A DNA stretch of 64,000 nt, from assembly GCF_030272615.1 (NCBI RefSeq), contig NC_081409.1, positions 474,604,573 through 474,668,572 of the forward strand, written 5' to 3'. Made by a program: the position numbers and the translations under genes. Shown in pieces: positions 32,388 to 42,318 of this stretch. The notes under the pieces were generated by a model. It saw only the letters and a list, made by a program, of their open reading frames with translations, made no database searches and was not told the origin of the DNA. Numbering within the stretch: position 1 is the first letter of the stretch; every line of letters begins with the position of its first letter. Source of the stretch: Cryptomeria japonica. Taxonomy: Eukaryota > Streptophyta > Pinopsida > Cupressales > Cupressaceae.

Positions 32388-34204
32388 TTAGGTATAATAT
32401 TTGTGTAGGTAGTTCATTGGTCTTTGTTTAAAGAGTCGATTAAAGATATGTTTTCCAATAGGATATAAGGACTCAGCTGGGTGTAAATGTTCAAAATCTT
32501 CAACATTGATTTTATTAGTTTTTCGATTTTGTGGATCATCAGAAGTAAATCCATCTCTAGAACCCATGAATTCAGCTATAGAGTTATCATTTTCAAAGAA
32601 ATCCAACTGTGGTAGATCCTCTTTCCCCCAGTCTATCAAGTGTGGGTGTATGAGATAAATTGTTTTTGGTTCTGAAGTTGTGACATGAGCGGGTGTTATG
32701 TCTATTTTTATTGAAGCACTTGAAGAGTATGATGAAGTCAACCAGACGTTGATCTCATTAGTTGGTGTTATGCTTGTTTTTGTCATGGCATTTGATGATG
32801 ACACACATACAATTATTGACAAGTTGTTCTATGTAGTATGATTTGGATTGGTGATTTCATTAATAAGGATTTCATGAACAACTTGTGTAGAGGGATCATG
32901 AGAGAGACTAGGAGAAATGACAAGTTTGTTTGAGAGGGAATCTTGTGAAGAACATGGAGGATTATGACATGGAGATGAAGGGATGGAGGGACCTTGATCA
33001 AGATTTGGAGAAATAATGAGATCTTGTTTTGGACATGACGGTAAAGGTATGATTTGATCTTGTCTTGGAAAGGGATTGTTATGAATGATAGAAGGGATGT
33101 CTCAATCTTGTTTAGGAGGTGGATGTTGGATGGGACTTGAAATGATACTTTGTTCTTGAGGTGGAAGGGTTTGATTATGAATGGAATAGAAAAGAGCAAG
33201 GGGATCATCATAAGATTCTTGGTCGGTGGGATCTTGATCAAAAATTGGGTAAGATGGAAGTGTTTGTTCTTGATCTTTATTTATTTCAGACTCATTTCTT
33301 CTGATTTTGGATGATCCTCTTGACACGGGGAAGGATTTGGAAATTCATGGGAGATTGTTGGAATGTTTCAATATTTTGTCCGGATGAAGAAGGATTTCGA
33401 ACGAGATTCTTTGAATCATGACTTGGATTAGATTGGTTTTTTTACAATGGATAGCTCTTGGAAGGTTGTGTTATTAGATAGAGATGGAATGGATTGGTCT
33501 TGTGTGACTTCAGGGGGTGATGAAATGGTGGATAGATGTGATTGATTTAAGATTTGGTTGAAAGGGATTTGATTTTGGTTGAAAGATGTTTGATTTTGGG
33601 TGAAAGTTGTTTGATTTTGGTTAAATGAATTTTGATTTGGACTTTGGTTGAAAGGGGTTTGATTTTTCTTGAAAGAGGTTTGAATGTTGGGTTGGTGTGA
33701 ATTTCGATTTGGACTTTGGTTGAAAGGGATTTGATTTTGGGTGAAAGATGTTTGATTTTGGGTGAAAGTTGTTTGATTTTGGTTAAATGAATTTTGATTT
33801 GGACTTTGGTTGAAGGGGGTTTGATTTTGGTTGAAAGAGGTTTGAATGTTGGGTTGATGTGATTGGTATGAATGATGTAGTGGGTTGAAAGAAAAAGAAG
33901 GTTTACATGACTCTAATGTTGGTTGAATTGAGGTCGGAACAATTTTGTTGAAGAATGAAGGTTGGCATGTTTGAATGGTCTCACAAGAATTAGAAGGTTG
34001 GTCTGATACTAATCCCCTTGTGGCCCTCACTTCTCTCATCATGTTTTCTAACCAGCCCTTATGGTTGTCAGGACTATCCATGTCTATCACTTGTTGTTGC
34101 AAAGTTTTGATTTGTTGAGCTAATATTTCTATTGATGGTGATGGAATAGGAATGGAAGGGATGAATCCTCCACCTTCCCTATGAAATGTATAATTCCAAT
34201 CCAT
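32388..34204 (-). pseudogene. Gln/Asn/Ser/Pro-rich protein of Element 3
   Basis: The minus-strand frame opens with ATG 34,204 (MDWNYTFHREGGGFIPSIP). Residues 25-65 could be a short coiled coil (IEILAQQIKTLQQQVIDMD). From about residue 110 to 235 it repeats FNQNQTPFNQSPNQNSFNQN-type units, including a duplicated block of about 45 residues, giving a Phe/Asn/Gln-rich prion-like tract. After a stop and frameshift near 33,430 a Ser/Pro/Ile/Gln-rich frame continues to 32,388. It is interrupted by TGA near 33,102 and TAG near 32,823. The C-terminus is more ordered, with DLPQLDFFENDNSIAEFMG and FEHLHPAESLYPIGKHIFN. No known domain was recognised. It may be a capsid-like or condensate-forming protein, but that is only a guess. 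Confidence 0.55.
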
Positions 34205-34429
34205 GATGTTTGCTTGTTTGGTTTGGACCTAGGATCACAACATGTAAGATAATTTCTCCATTTCTCTGAATGTGACAATGTTTGATTGAACTTGACTAAC
34301 TTGTTTGAGTTGAGGTTGAGTTTGATTGATCCTCTGATTGTGATTTGGACGTTTGGGGTATGACTTTCTAGGATGATTATGCAAATGATGATGAACTAAG
34401 ACAAACATATATGAGGTCTAGATGAAGAC

Positions 34430-34660
34430 GTATATGAGGATAATAATGCAGACTCAAACTTAGGACTATGGATGATAATGCAAAAAGACTTGGGATGATA
34501 ATGAGGACATAAGTGGGATGATGCAAAAGACACAGGACGATAATGAGGACGTAAGTGCGAACTATGCAAAAGACGTAGGAGGATAAAGAGGACGTAAGTG
34601 GGACTATGCAAAATACGTAGGACGATAATGAGGATGTAAGTGGGACTATGCAAAAGACTG
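34430..34660. repeat. 42-bp tandem repeat, about 5 units
   Basis: Units of the form GACGATAATGAGGACGTAAG.. with GGGACTATGCAAAAGAC. The 42-base period is a multiple of three, which is why a 138-codon repetitive frame appears on the minus strand; I do not call it a gene. Confidence 0.8.
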
Positions 34661-35667
34661 CCTAGGGTCACAAGTATGTAAGGACTTTTGAGAATCGGTT
34701 TCAAAATGGACTTTTTTTTCTGTAACTTTGTGTGTAGGACAATGTTTTGTAGTTTTCCAAATCTGATAACAATTGTGGGTAGGTATGTATAGCCAACTAA
34801 CTCAATTTTCATACAATCTCAGAAAATCCAAAGATATGTGGGATAGGGCCTGAAATAGCCCAAAGGACTGACTCAATACTGGTCTATCACAACAATACAT
34901 AAAAAAGCATGGAATACAATCTTAGGCTGGATAGTGGACACCATTCAGTGAGGCCCTTACAATAAAATACTGAAACAAAATGAATAGATAGAGAGTCTAG
35001 CAGCATTGGCTCCACTCCACGGCACACACTTCTCGGGCATGCCAGTCTCTCTTACCCTGAAGATCCAAAGATCTTTTAGCCGAGGGATTCTTGTATCATA
35101 CTGTAAGGTACATGAAGTGTATCTATGGGGTACGATCCGCACTCCCAAAACCACTGAATGTAGGATTTTTGGCAACTAATTTGGTTCTTAGTATTAGGTT
35201 TCGAGGGATCCTGATCCAACGACGGATTCTCAGAGAAAGCCACTTAAGGCTTTAGTTGAGCTTATCAGTGTATGGAAGGCCCCCACATACGTTGAATTCA
35301 CTCAACACTCTAGCCGCCTGACCAATATATTTATATAGCGGCTTGAAAAACCCGCTCGAGAGTACGCTAGGAGAGATGATATCCCCAACGCATCCCAATT
35401 CAAAGTACCTCTGTGAGGTGATGAAATCCCCAGTCAAAGATACCCCTCACTATGTAGAATAAAAGAAAATTTGGATGTCGTTGTCACCTCCCTTCTTTCT
35501 CCCTTAGGCCTGATGGCGGGTAGAAAGTCAATTAGTGCAACAGTAGGTCCACCCCAGACACAATGAAAAGTGCTTTTCCCTTAAGAAAATGAACAATGAT
35601 TTAATCTAATGCAACCTGATTCACATTATTTTTATAGCCCAAATTTAGGTGTTAGATCCACATCTGC

Positions 35668-35980
35668 ATGTCAATTTTAAACACCAAATCCAAGAATGAA
35701 GGCATACATGTCAATTTTAACCATTTGTTTGATTTTTAAGCACCAAAAACCAAGTGTGAGATACACGCATGTCAATTTTAGCCCATGTTCATTTTAAGCA
35801 CCAACAACGAAGTGTGAGATTATCCATGCATGTCAATTTTAACTGTTGTTGATTTTAAGCACTAAAAATTGAAGTGTGAGATTATCCATGCATGTCCTTT
35901 TTAACTGTTGTTGATTTTAAGCACTAAAAATTGAAGTGTGAGATTTATCCATGCATGTCAATTTTAACTGTTGTGAGATG
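35668..35980. repeat. ~61-bp tandem repeat, about 5 units
   Basis: Each unit contains GCATGTCAATTTTAA, then GATTTTAAGCAC and AAGTGTGAGAT. The right-hand units are nearly identical and the left-hand ones diverged, as in an array that grows from one end. Confidence 0.8.
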
Positions 35981-36084
35981 TGCATGCAAAATTACTAATC
36001 TAATCCTCTTTGTGAATCCGCCACAGGTTGTAAATAGAAGATTAGTAGCAAAATAAACCAACAGAAAATAGAAACTGAGAACTT

Positions 36085-36235
36085 GACATAGGCGATTGCG
36101 TAATACTACTTGAGCGATTGCATGATACTTACTGAGCGAATGCATGAATCTAACAGAGTGAATGCGTAACTCTGACAGAGAAAATGTGTGACTTTATCTG
36201 CTTGATTGCGTAGCACTAACAGGTCGATTGCATGA
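36085..36235. repeat. GCGATTGCGTGA cluster 1
   Basis: About six spaced copies of GCGATTGCGTAA/GCGATTGCATGA and decayed forms with a period of roughly 23-25 bases. The word contains two CpGs, unusual in this CpG-poor DNA. Confidence 0.7.
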
Positions 36236-36277
36236 CAGAATACAAACAACAACAAAAATTAGAAAAAAACAAGAAAA

Positions 36278-36532
36278 CTAAACCCGATCAGGAACCTGCG
36301 AAACCAATTGTGAAGCCCTAGCCAAATCCCTCATCATCCATTCAATATTGATTAGATCATATTTAACTATATAAGAAAGAACTAGGCTATTATATCTATC
36401 TAAGGCTAGTTGTTCTTCTGAATCCTGTATCAATTTTTCTGCTTGGAGAAATTTTTGATATCGTTTAGCTTCCCTCCTTTGTTGTTTCGTCCTTCTCGCA
36501 CCTGAAATTTTGAACTGAACTTTTCTTGCCAT
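36278..36532 (-). CDS. Small basic protein of Element 3 leader (84 aa)
   Basis: An intact frame with ATG at 36,532 (MARKVQFKISGARRTKQQRR), the first substantial ORF after the primer-binding site (about 370 bases downstream). The first ~35 residues are strongly basic and could bind RNA or DNA or act as a nuclear signal. Residues 27-80 are predicted by eye to be helical (EKLIQDSEEQLALDRYNSL). It lies exactly between two clusters of the GCGATTGCGTGA word. No family was recognised. It could be the N-terminus of a lost gag, a leader peptide or a chance ORF; its intactness in a decayed element is notable. Confidence 0.45.
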   Translation of the reverse strand: MARKVQFKISGARRTKQQRREAKRYQKFLQAEKLIQDSEEQLALDRYNSLVLSYIVKYDLINIEWMMRDLARASQLVSQVPDRV

Positions 36533-36649
36533 AAACTGTGTTAATCAAATCCTAAAATAAAAAGGTAATTTTGATCTCAGATTAACCAAATTTAAGACAT
36601 AATTATACAGAAGAAATAACAAACAGAAGAAAAATAAAACAACAATTAA

Positions 36650-36800
36650 CCCTGCGGATGCGTGACCCAGAAAGGGCGATTGCGTGATCTGGACAGGGCG
36701 ATTGCATGACCCTATCAGAGCGAATGCGTGACCCCGAAGGGTTGAATGTGTAATTTTGTCTATGTGATTGCGTGACGATGTAAGCTCAATTACGTGATGG
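36650..36800. repeat. GCGATTGCGTGA cluster 2
   Basis: A second cluster of the same word (GCGGATGCGTGACC, GCGATTGCGTGATC, GCGATTGCATGACC, GCGAATGCGTGACC and others), period about 23-25 bases. It lies between the small ORF and the primer-binding site. Confidence 0.7.
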
Positions 36801-36901
36801 AAAATCTTTTCTCAAAATTCGTGCAACCTGCAAAAAAATGAACAATCCGTACAATCTGCAAAAATCACACAGAACACAGAAAAAGGTTAAATTGTTGTTA
36901 G

Positions 36902-36919
36902 TTCACGTTGGGTTCACCA
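36902..36919 (-). promoter_or_regulatory. Primer-binding site of Element 3
   Basis: The minus strand reads TTT, then TGGTGAACCCAACGTGAA directly after the LTR end (..GCGTCACA). The leading TGG matches the CCA end of a tRNA; I cannot name the tRNA with confidence. Confidence 0.6.
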
Positions 36920-36922
36920 AAA

Positions 36923-38342
36923 TGTGACGCATGCTAGAATTCATCTTCAAATAAACAAATCTATCAATTAGAAGCACAAGGGAAATCATTAATCCCTATC
37001 TAATCAACAGATCTAACAAGCTAGACAATGAAATAATGCAATCATCAAGTAAAATAGGAATTAAGAATTTCAATCTATAAAAAAATCCCTATTCCATGAC
37101 TACGTATTGCTTCCATTGCTCTTCTCCTCTTCATGGTATGATGGCTCTCATATATTGCGCTAGTAACCTGCAAGTGACACAAAGATTCAAAGTTCGTGAT
37201 TCAAATCAAAGATTGAGGAGATTGTATGCTCAATTTATAGAAAATTGGAGAAGATTAATTGAAAGGTGGAACAGAATGATCAAGAGGTGTGAACTGAGGT
37301 GAGCTCAAATGCAAGTTGATAGTTGAACTGTTGATTGTAGGAGTAAAACTCAATAGATTGAATAGATTAAAGGAGTCAACTGATTGATGAAAGAGTTAAC
37401 TGAAGGAAGAAAAAGAATGATTGGAGGAAATAAAGAGGATGACACAGAGAGCTAAATTTAGAAAAAGCTAACTGAAGGATGGAAATAGAAGTTGGAGAGA
37501 TAAATGATTTAATTAATTAATTGATTGAATTAATTAATTTAGCATGTGCTTGCATTTTGGTTTAGATTTTCAATTTAATCTTTGCATGAGATATTATTCA
37601 AATAATTGAATTTATTAATTCAATTTAGCATTTGAATATATTTAGAACTTGACTTTGATTTTCAATTTGGTTTTTGAACTCATGCACATGTATTTGAATT
37701 TGGAAGAAATTAGAAGAATATGAAATTAAATGAAATTAGAATTTGGGGATTTGGAAATGGAAGAATTAATTAGCTAATTAAATAATTTAAAGCAACTATT
37801 TAATTATTTAGAAATGGAATTTAATTAAATAATAAAGATTATTTAATTTAAAGGAATTAAATCACAATTAATTAAATAATAAATATTTAATTAACATTTA
37901 GAAGAGGGTTGAATGATTAGATAATTAGAGATAGAAATTGAATAATTAGCAATTTATTTAAATAATAAAGATTATTTAAATTGGGGAATTAATCAGAATT
38001 AATAAAATAATAAATATTTAAATAATATTTAGAAAATTAAAATGATTAAATGATGATAGAATAGGAAATAGAAATTGAGAATTAATTTATTTAAATAATA
38101 AAGATTATTTAAATTAGGGAATTAACCATAATTAATTAAATAATAAATATTTAATTAACATTTAGAAAATGGTTAAAATGATTAAATGATGATAGAAATA
38201 TAAATAGAATAATTAGTAAGATTATGAGGAAATATGAAATTAGAAGAATAAGATTAATTAAATTAATTAAATAATAAAGATTATTTAATCAATTAGAGGA
38301 ATAATTAGTACATGATCAATGAGACATTTTTAGGTGTCTACA
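36923..38342 (-). repeat. Element 3 LTR copy 3 (5' LTR)
   Basis: Full-length copy bounded by the primer-binding site and by the TATTG duplication. The minus-strand CTATAAATTG at 37,232-37,240 is a likely TATA box, which puts transcription toward the interior. Confidence 0.9.
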
Positions 38343-38347
38343 TATTG
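38343..38347. repeat. Target-site duplication, right side of Element 3
   Basis: TATTG, an exact match to 26,870-26,874. Confidence 0.9.
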
Positions 38348-39509
38348 TAAATTGACTATATGTATTCCATGTGTTAAACCTGAACTTATAAAATCATGTT
38401 TGAACTTTGTCTGTCTATTCCTGCAGCCATGCTATTTATTCCTGCAGCCATGTGATTTGTTCATGTTGCTATGCGGATTATTTAGGGTAATATCATATGT
38501 GAATTAATAGATGTGTTAGTTAAATAAAATGCGTATGTATGTCCTTATATGTTGTTTTTGTTGTAGTGCAGGTAATAAATGATGTCGCAGTGGATATTCT
38601 CCTTTTGCACCTAAAGAAGAAAAGATCACGCAAGAGATAACTGAAGAGGAGTTGAGCAAGTGCAAGGTACGACATAGGCGGAGCAGCCAAGCAAAACTAC
38701 TGAAGTCTAACTTTAGTGGGCATTGAATTTGTAAAACACCGCCACGACATGCAAAGACTATGGTTCAGTTTAGATCCATGTTTCCTGCAGCCAAGCTCTA
38801 GTTATCTTCTTTACCAGTCAATCATTTGCCTCTTCTTCTGGGCGTGATTTGTGTTGTCTATTGTAGTTGATCTTCTCTTTATCAATAAGCTCTTCCTCTT
38901 TCTTAGAGGTTAGACAGAAGAGAAAGGAATAGAGAAGAGGATTTTTAATGAGCATTTTTAGGTTTCTTTTCAAAAACATGTAATCACTTTCCAAAAGCAA
39001 TGAATAAAAATCATGTTCTTCTAATCTGTTAAAGGTAGTTTTCTGGAAGCTTCATATCACTCATCCAAGGGGGGCCACTTGGTGAGTGATCCTGTGTGTG
39101 TTCATTGAAATTAATTTTTCTTTAGTTGTAGTAGAATTTCTTGCTTTGACTGTTCCTACAGCTACTAGAAACAGATCCACTGGTTGTTCCTGTAGCCAAG
39201 CCAGAACAGAGTAATTTCTATTTTCTATATTAAATCTTTCCAACATTATTTTTATAAGTTTTTCCTATAGCCTTTCATAATTTCCATTCCTGCCTTTCCT
39301 TTTTGTATAATGTTAGTTGTTGCAGTAATGCAAAACAACCATTGAAGGAACTTAGTGCATATATAGTGCAGACCCATTTCAAGTACTACGTCCTTGGGTT
39401 GATAACTAAATGAGCACTAGCCATGAAAATAGTAACTTTACTAGATGAATGTCCAAACTTCGGGTTGAGACTTCAATTAGAGTTATTATTATTATTGTTG
39501 GAGTAGACA
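38348..39509 (+). repeat. 3' LTR of Element 2, right fragment
   Basis: It aligns with 12,671-13,843 of the 5' LTR and ends GTTGGAGTAGACA. It carries the second set of TTCCTGCAGCMA-type words (about 38,417, 38,435, 38,787, 39,153, 39,187 and 39,262) and TATATAG near 39,360. Confidence 0.9.
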
Positions 39510-40003
39510 TAACCTCCTTTTTGAATTTTCAACAACTAGTTTCTAGCAATTATGCTTTTGTAGGTGCTCTTCTTCTCGGAAAAGAAAGAGTATGAAGTAC
39601 CAATGGTCCAATCTTCATATGACTCCTTATGAGGAATTTCCATGGTTGCCATTACAGTATCCCTATCAATTTTCAACAACACCTCACCATTGATAGCCCT
39701 AATACACCTGTGTTCTGCATCATAACAGTTCATACATTCTAAAACCAGCTCCAGGCATGGTGCCGGAATAGGAAATGTAGCGGCCTCAATTAGACCACTT
39801 CTTACAATTTTCTCCATCATGGAATTTTGGGCTAGATTCTTAACTCTTTCTAGGAAATCTATGAGGTCTTCTTGTGCCAGTGTAGTGTCACCCATCTCTG
39901 GAAGTTGAGCTACCAAACAGTACAGCTCAATTTTGGCAGAGTTGGCCTCATGATGGCCCCTCTCATATTTATCAAACAATTTTGGGGATAAAATGAATTT
40001 CAC
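39510..40003 (-). pseudogene. Accessory ORF of element A, N-terminal third
   Basis: The frame opens at a GTG at 40,003, so the real start is uncertain. The sequence EDLIDFLERVKNLAQNSM.. is followed by IRSGLIEAATFPIPAPC-like and INGEVLLKIDRDTVMATM runs and EIPHKESYEDW. It matches VELDKFLKRVKELSVSYKM, NSGIHLVAAFPMSS, VNGKKTIIKLDEDFFDIIF and PPIEKY of Element 5 (54,800-55,065) position by position. The run 'gei..k.d.dtv...m.ip' also resembles the VKG..II.. GLP motif of Element 2's accessory ORF. Element 2 interrupts it at 39,509/12,583 and it goes on at 12,582. Confidence 0.65.
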
Positions 40004-41047
40004 TACAAAGCAAAGGAAATGAAACAGCTAGCTTCTGAACAAAAAAATATATCAGAAGAAGAAACAATTGAAACTAACCTGATCTTGACAGTAAATTTTC
40101 AAAACATTCTAAGTGTAGATACAATACCTCTAGCCTCCTTCGCTTTCATGGCTAAAGAGAAGGTACTAGAAAGATTGCTAGATTTTGCAACAAAAATGAA
40201 TAAAATCTCACTAAAATATTAGCTAGCTGAACTAATTAAGTAAGCTCGTGTGAATTGACACCTGATTTGATGGATATTTGGCATGCATTTAATTTTGGGT
40301 CATTCCATGACATGTAACACAAATTACCATGATTATTTACCATAATTAGAAACTAACATTTCAAACTACCCAGAATATACCCTTTCATGCCGCCATTTTC
40401 CCTCCATGATACACACACCACTTCTAAATGAAGCCTCAGACTATGAATTTCAAACATTGAACCTTGAACCGAGAACCGAAAGGTGCAAAGGTTCAAGTTC
40501 AACTCTGAGGAAGAACATAGAACATAACACAAAATAGTGTTCACGACATAAAAACAAAAGACAACGAACGAGCAAAGACATAACTGACGCACAACCAACT
40601 TTGAACCTTGAACCATGAACCGAAAGGTTCAAAGGTTCAAGTTCAACATGAAATTTCAACAAAGCACTTGCCTTTACCATGAAACAAAGCTGTGAAGACA
40701 ACTATCTTTAAAGTGCGCTTTGAACTTGAACTTTGAACTAAGGCAAGGTTCAATGACTTGAGTTCAAAGGAAGGAAATATGCAACTGAAAAGGAGAAAAA
40801 AAATAAAAGGATGACTTTCAAATTGAAACTCAAAGAAAAGAAGGGAGGGTTAACAAGATAGAATACAGATAGATGTTGGAGAAATGACATTCTTATATGT
40901 GGTGCCTATTTGCCAGGTTTTCACCATGGTACTTTCCCAAAGCGCCTGTTCACTAGGTTTTCATTTATTTATTTTTTCACTTTTTGTATTTTTTAATATT
41001 TTTCCAAGATCATATTAAGAACTACTTAAATATTATGTATAATAGTT
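40004..41047 (-). other. Region between pol and accessory ORF of element A, with hairpins
   Basis: About one kilobase without a supportable gene. It contains three large hairpins with TTGAACC-type arms (40,457-40,502, 40,601-40,646 and 40,718-40,769) and, nearer pol, the words GTGAAAACCTAGTGAACAGG and GGTGAAAACCTGGCAAATAGG on the minus strand (about 40,960->40,900). A 67-codon plus-strand frame at 40,019-40,222 is not convincing. Confidence 0.5.
40457..40769. repeat. Three large inverted repeats with TTGAACC arms
   Basis: Hairpin 1, 40,457-40,502: TTGAACCTTGAACC pairs with GGTTCAAGTTCAA. Hairpin 2, 40,601-40,646: a 21-base arm pairs almost fully with its partner around a GAAA loop (AACC-GAAA-GGTT on the plus strand). 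Hairpin 3, 40,718-40,769: CTTTGAACTTGAACTTTGAAC pairs with GGTTCAATGACTTGAGTTC. Hairpins 1 and 2 share ACCGAAAGGT. Confidence 0.75.
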
Positions 41048-42318
41048 CTATAGGTACATGTGTTTGATAGGATCTAATAGTGGTTCTCCCTTCGATGTTG
41101 CCAGTTGATATGCGCCAAAGCCATATGTTGCAGTCATAATGAAAGGTCCTAGCCAATTAGGCTCGAATTTTCCCTTAATGATCTCTGCAAATTGAGATTT
41201 CTTAGGGTTTACTTTTAAGACTAGGTCTCCTACTTCAAAATATCACCCTTTGACCTTCTTGTTGCAGGTGCAATAGAGAATTTTTATTGGCCTACAAATG
41301 TGTCAATGTTGTCTAACACATTTCATCTAATATTTACATCTGATGGAGTTTGGATACTTTGTATGTTTCATCATGAATTTAGGTGTTGCAAATAAACCCT
41401 CAGTAATGGAATCTCGACTTCTAAAGGAAGAATAGATTTTGCACCAAACACCAAGGAATAAGTTGTTGCACTAGTAGGTGTGTGAATAGATGTGTGATAG
41501 GCCCAGAACGTAGGATTCAACTACACAAGCCAATCCCAGCCAACATCATTGACAACCTTTTTTAGTATATTGATGATGGTCTTATTGGATGCGTTATCTT
41601 GGACATTACTCTGTGGATAATATGAAGTTGAGAAGCAATGTTGAATGTGAAACTTCCCACAGAGTTCTTTGATATCTTGGTTTTAAAGTGGATGACCATT
41701 ATCAATGACGATGGAAAGAGGGAATCCATATCAACATATGATATAATTCAAATTGAACTTGGAATTATGTGTGCCAGTGATATAGGTCATAGGTATAGCC
41801 TTGATCCATTTAGAAAAATACTTAATTGCAATTATGATAAATTTATGTCCATTTGCACATGTCAGGTGAATCTTTCCAATGAGGTCAAGTCCCCATTGAG
41901 AAAACGGTCATGGAGATATAACCAATTGAAGCTCTTGTGTTGGTTCATGAATCAATTCTCAATGTAGTTGACACTTGTAGCATTTCTTGGCAAAATCATG
42001 GGTCTTTTGTTCCATTATCAGCCAATAGTATCGAGCTCGAACCAACCTTTTAGCTAGGCTCAGACCATTGAAATGGCCCCCACATATATCATCATGAACA
42101 TCATGTAAAGTTGTTTGCACTTTGTCAGAATCCAAACACCTGAGGAGGGTTTGGTTAAAGGAGCAGTGGTAAAGGGTATCACCGATGGTGACGTATTTGG
42201 TTGATTGGCATATAAAGGATTGGTGTTGGTTATGGGAAAAGTTGAGAGGTATAACTTGGGATTTGAGATAATCATAAATGTCTTTGGCCATGGGGAATTG
42301 GGACCAACAATTATGCAC
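41048..42318 (-). pseudogene. int: Integrase of gypsy element A
   Basis: The zinc-binding part at 42,318->41,960 shows HDDICGGHFNGLSLAKRLV, YYW and KKCYKCQLH. The catalytic core at about 41,900->41,370 shows WGLDLIGKIHLTCANGH (first Asp), VIDNGHP (second Asp) and YYPQSNVQDNASNK, where the catalytic Glu region is altered. The C-terminal part ends VGDLVLKVNPKKSQFAEIIK.. and FEPNWLGPF, with the stop TAG at 41,050->41,048. Several stops and frameshifts are present. It completes the pol of element A; the accessory ORF lies about 1 kb further on the same strand. Confidence 0.85.

Larger units (their letters stand above)
34205..36277 (-). other. Interior of Element 3 with tandem repeats, no gene called
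   Basis: Two kilobases without a supportable gene. It includes the 42-bp repeat block (34,430-34,660), a unique stretch 34,680-35,640 with two unrecognised minus-strand frames (35,175->34,957 and 35,437->35,252), the ~61-bp repeat block (35,668-35,980) and the first GCGATTGCGTGA cluster. Confidence 0.5.
26875..38342 (-). mobile_element. Element 3: non-autonomous LTR retrotransposon with three LTRs
   Basis: LTR copies lie at 26,875-28,269, 28,324-29,740 and 36,923-38,342. Orientation is minus: the primer-binding site lies next to the rightmost LTR and the purine tract next to the middle one. The interior (29,741-36,922) has no gag capsid motif, protease, RT or integrase. It holds a small basic ORF, a long Gln/Asn/Ser/Pro-rich ORF and several tandem-repeat blocks. 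Exact 5-bp duplications (TATTG) flank the whole three-LTR structure. Enzymes would have to come from another element. Confidence 0.85.
12583..39509 (+). mobile_element. Element 2: Athila/Tat-like Ty3/gypsy retrotransposon with accessory ORF, twice interrupted
   Basis: Order on the plus strand: 5' LTR, primer-binding site, gag, protease, RT, RNase H, integrase, accessory ORF, purine-rich tract, 3' LTR. Two later insertions inflate it: a solo LTR in gag (15,350-19,633) and Element 3 in the 3' LTR (26,875-38,342). Without them and the extra target copies the element is about 11.2 kb. The pol order protease-RT-RNaseH-integrase makes it gypsy, and the primer-binding site and extra 3' ORF suggest the Athila/Tat group. 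All genes carry stops, so it is dead. The word TTCCTGCAGCMA and close variants recur in both LTRs, the 3' end of pol and the accessory ORF. Confidence 0.85.

Noticed and set aside
34396-34812. 138-codon repetitive minus-strand ORF in Element 3
   Set aside because: A 42-bp tandem repeat keeps one frame open by arithmetic; composition is not protein-like.
40019-40222. 67-codon plus-strand ORF
   Set aside because: Opposite strand to both pol and accessory ORF of element A, no family features, and short enough to be chance in AT-rich DNA.
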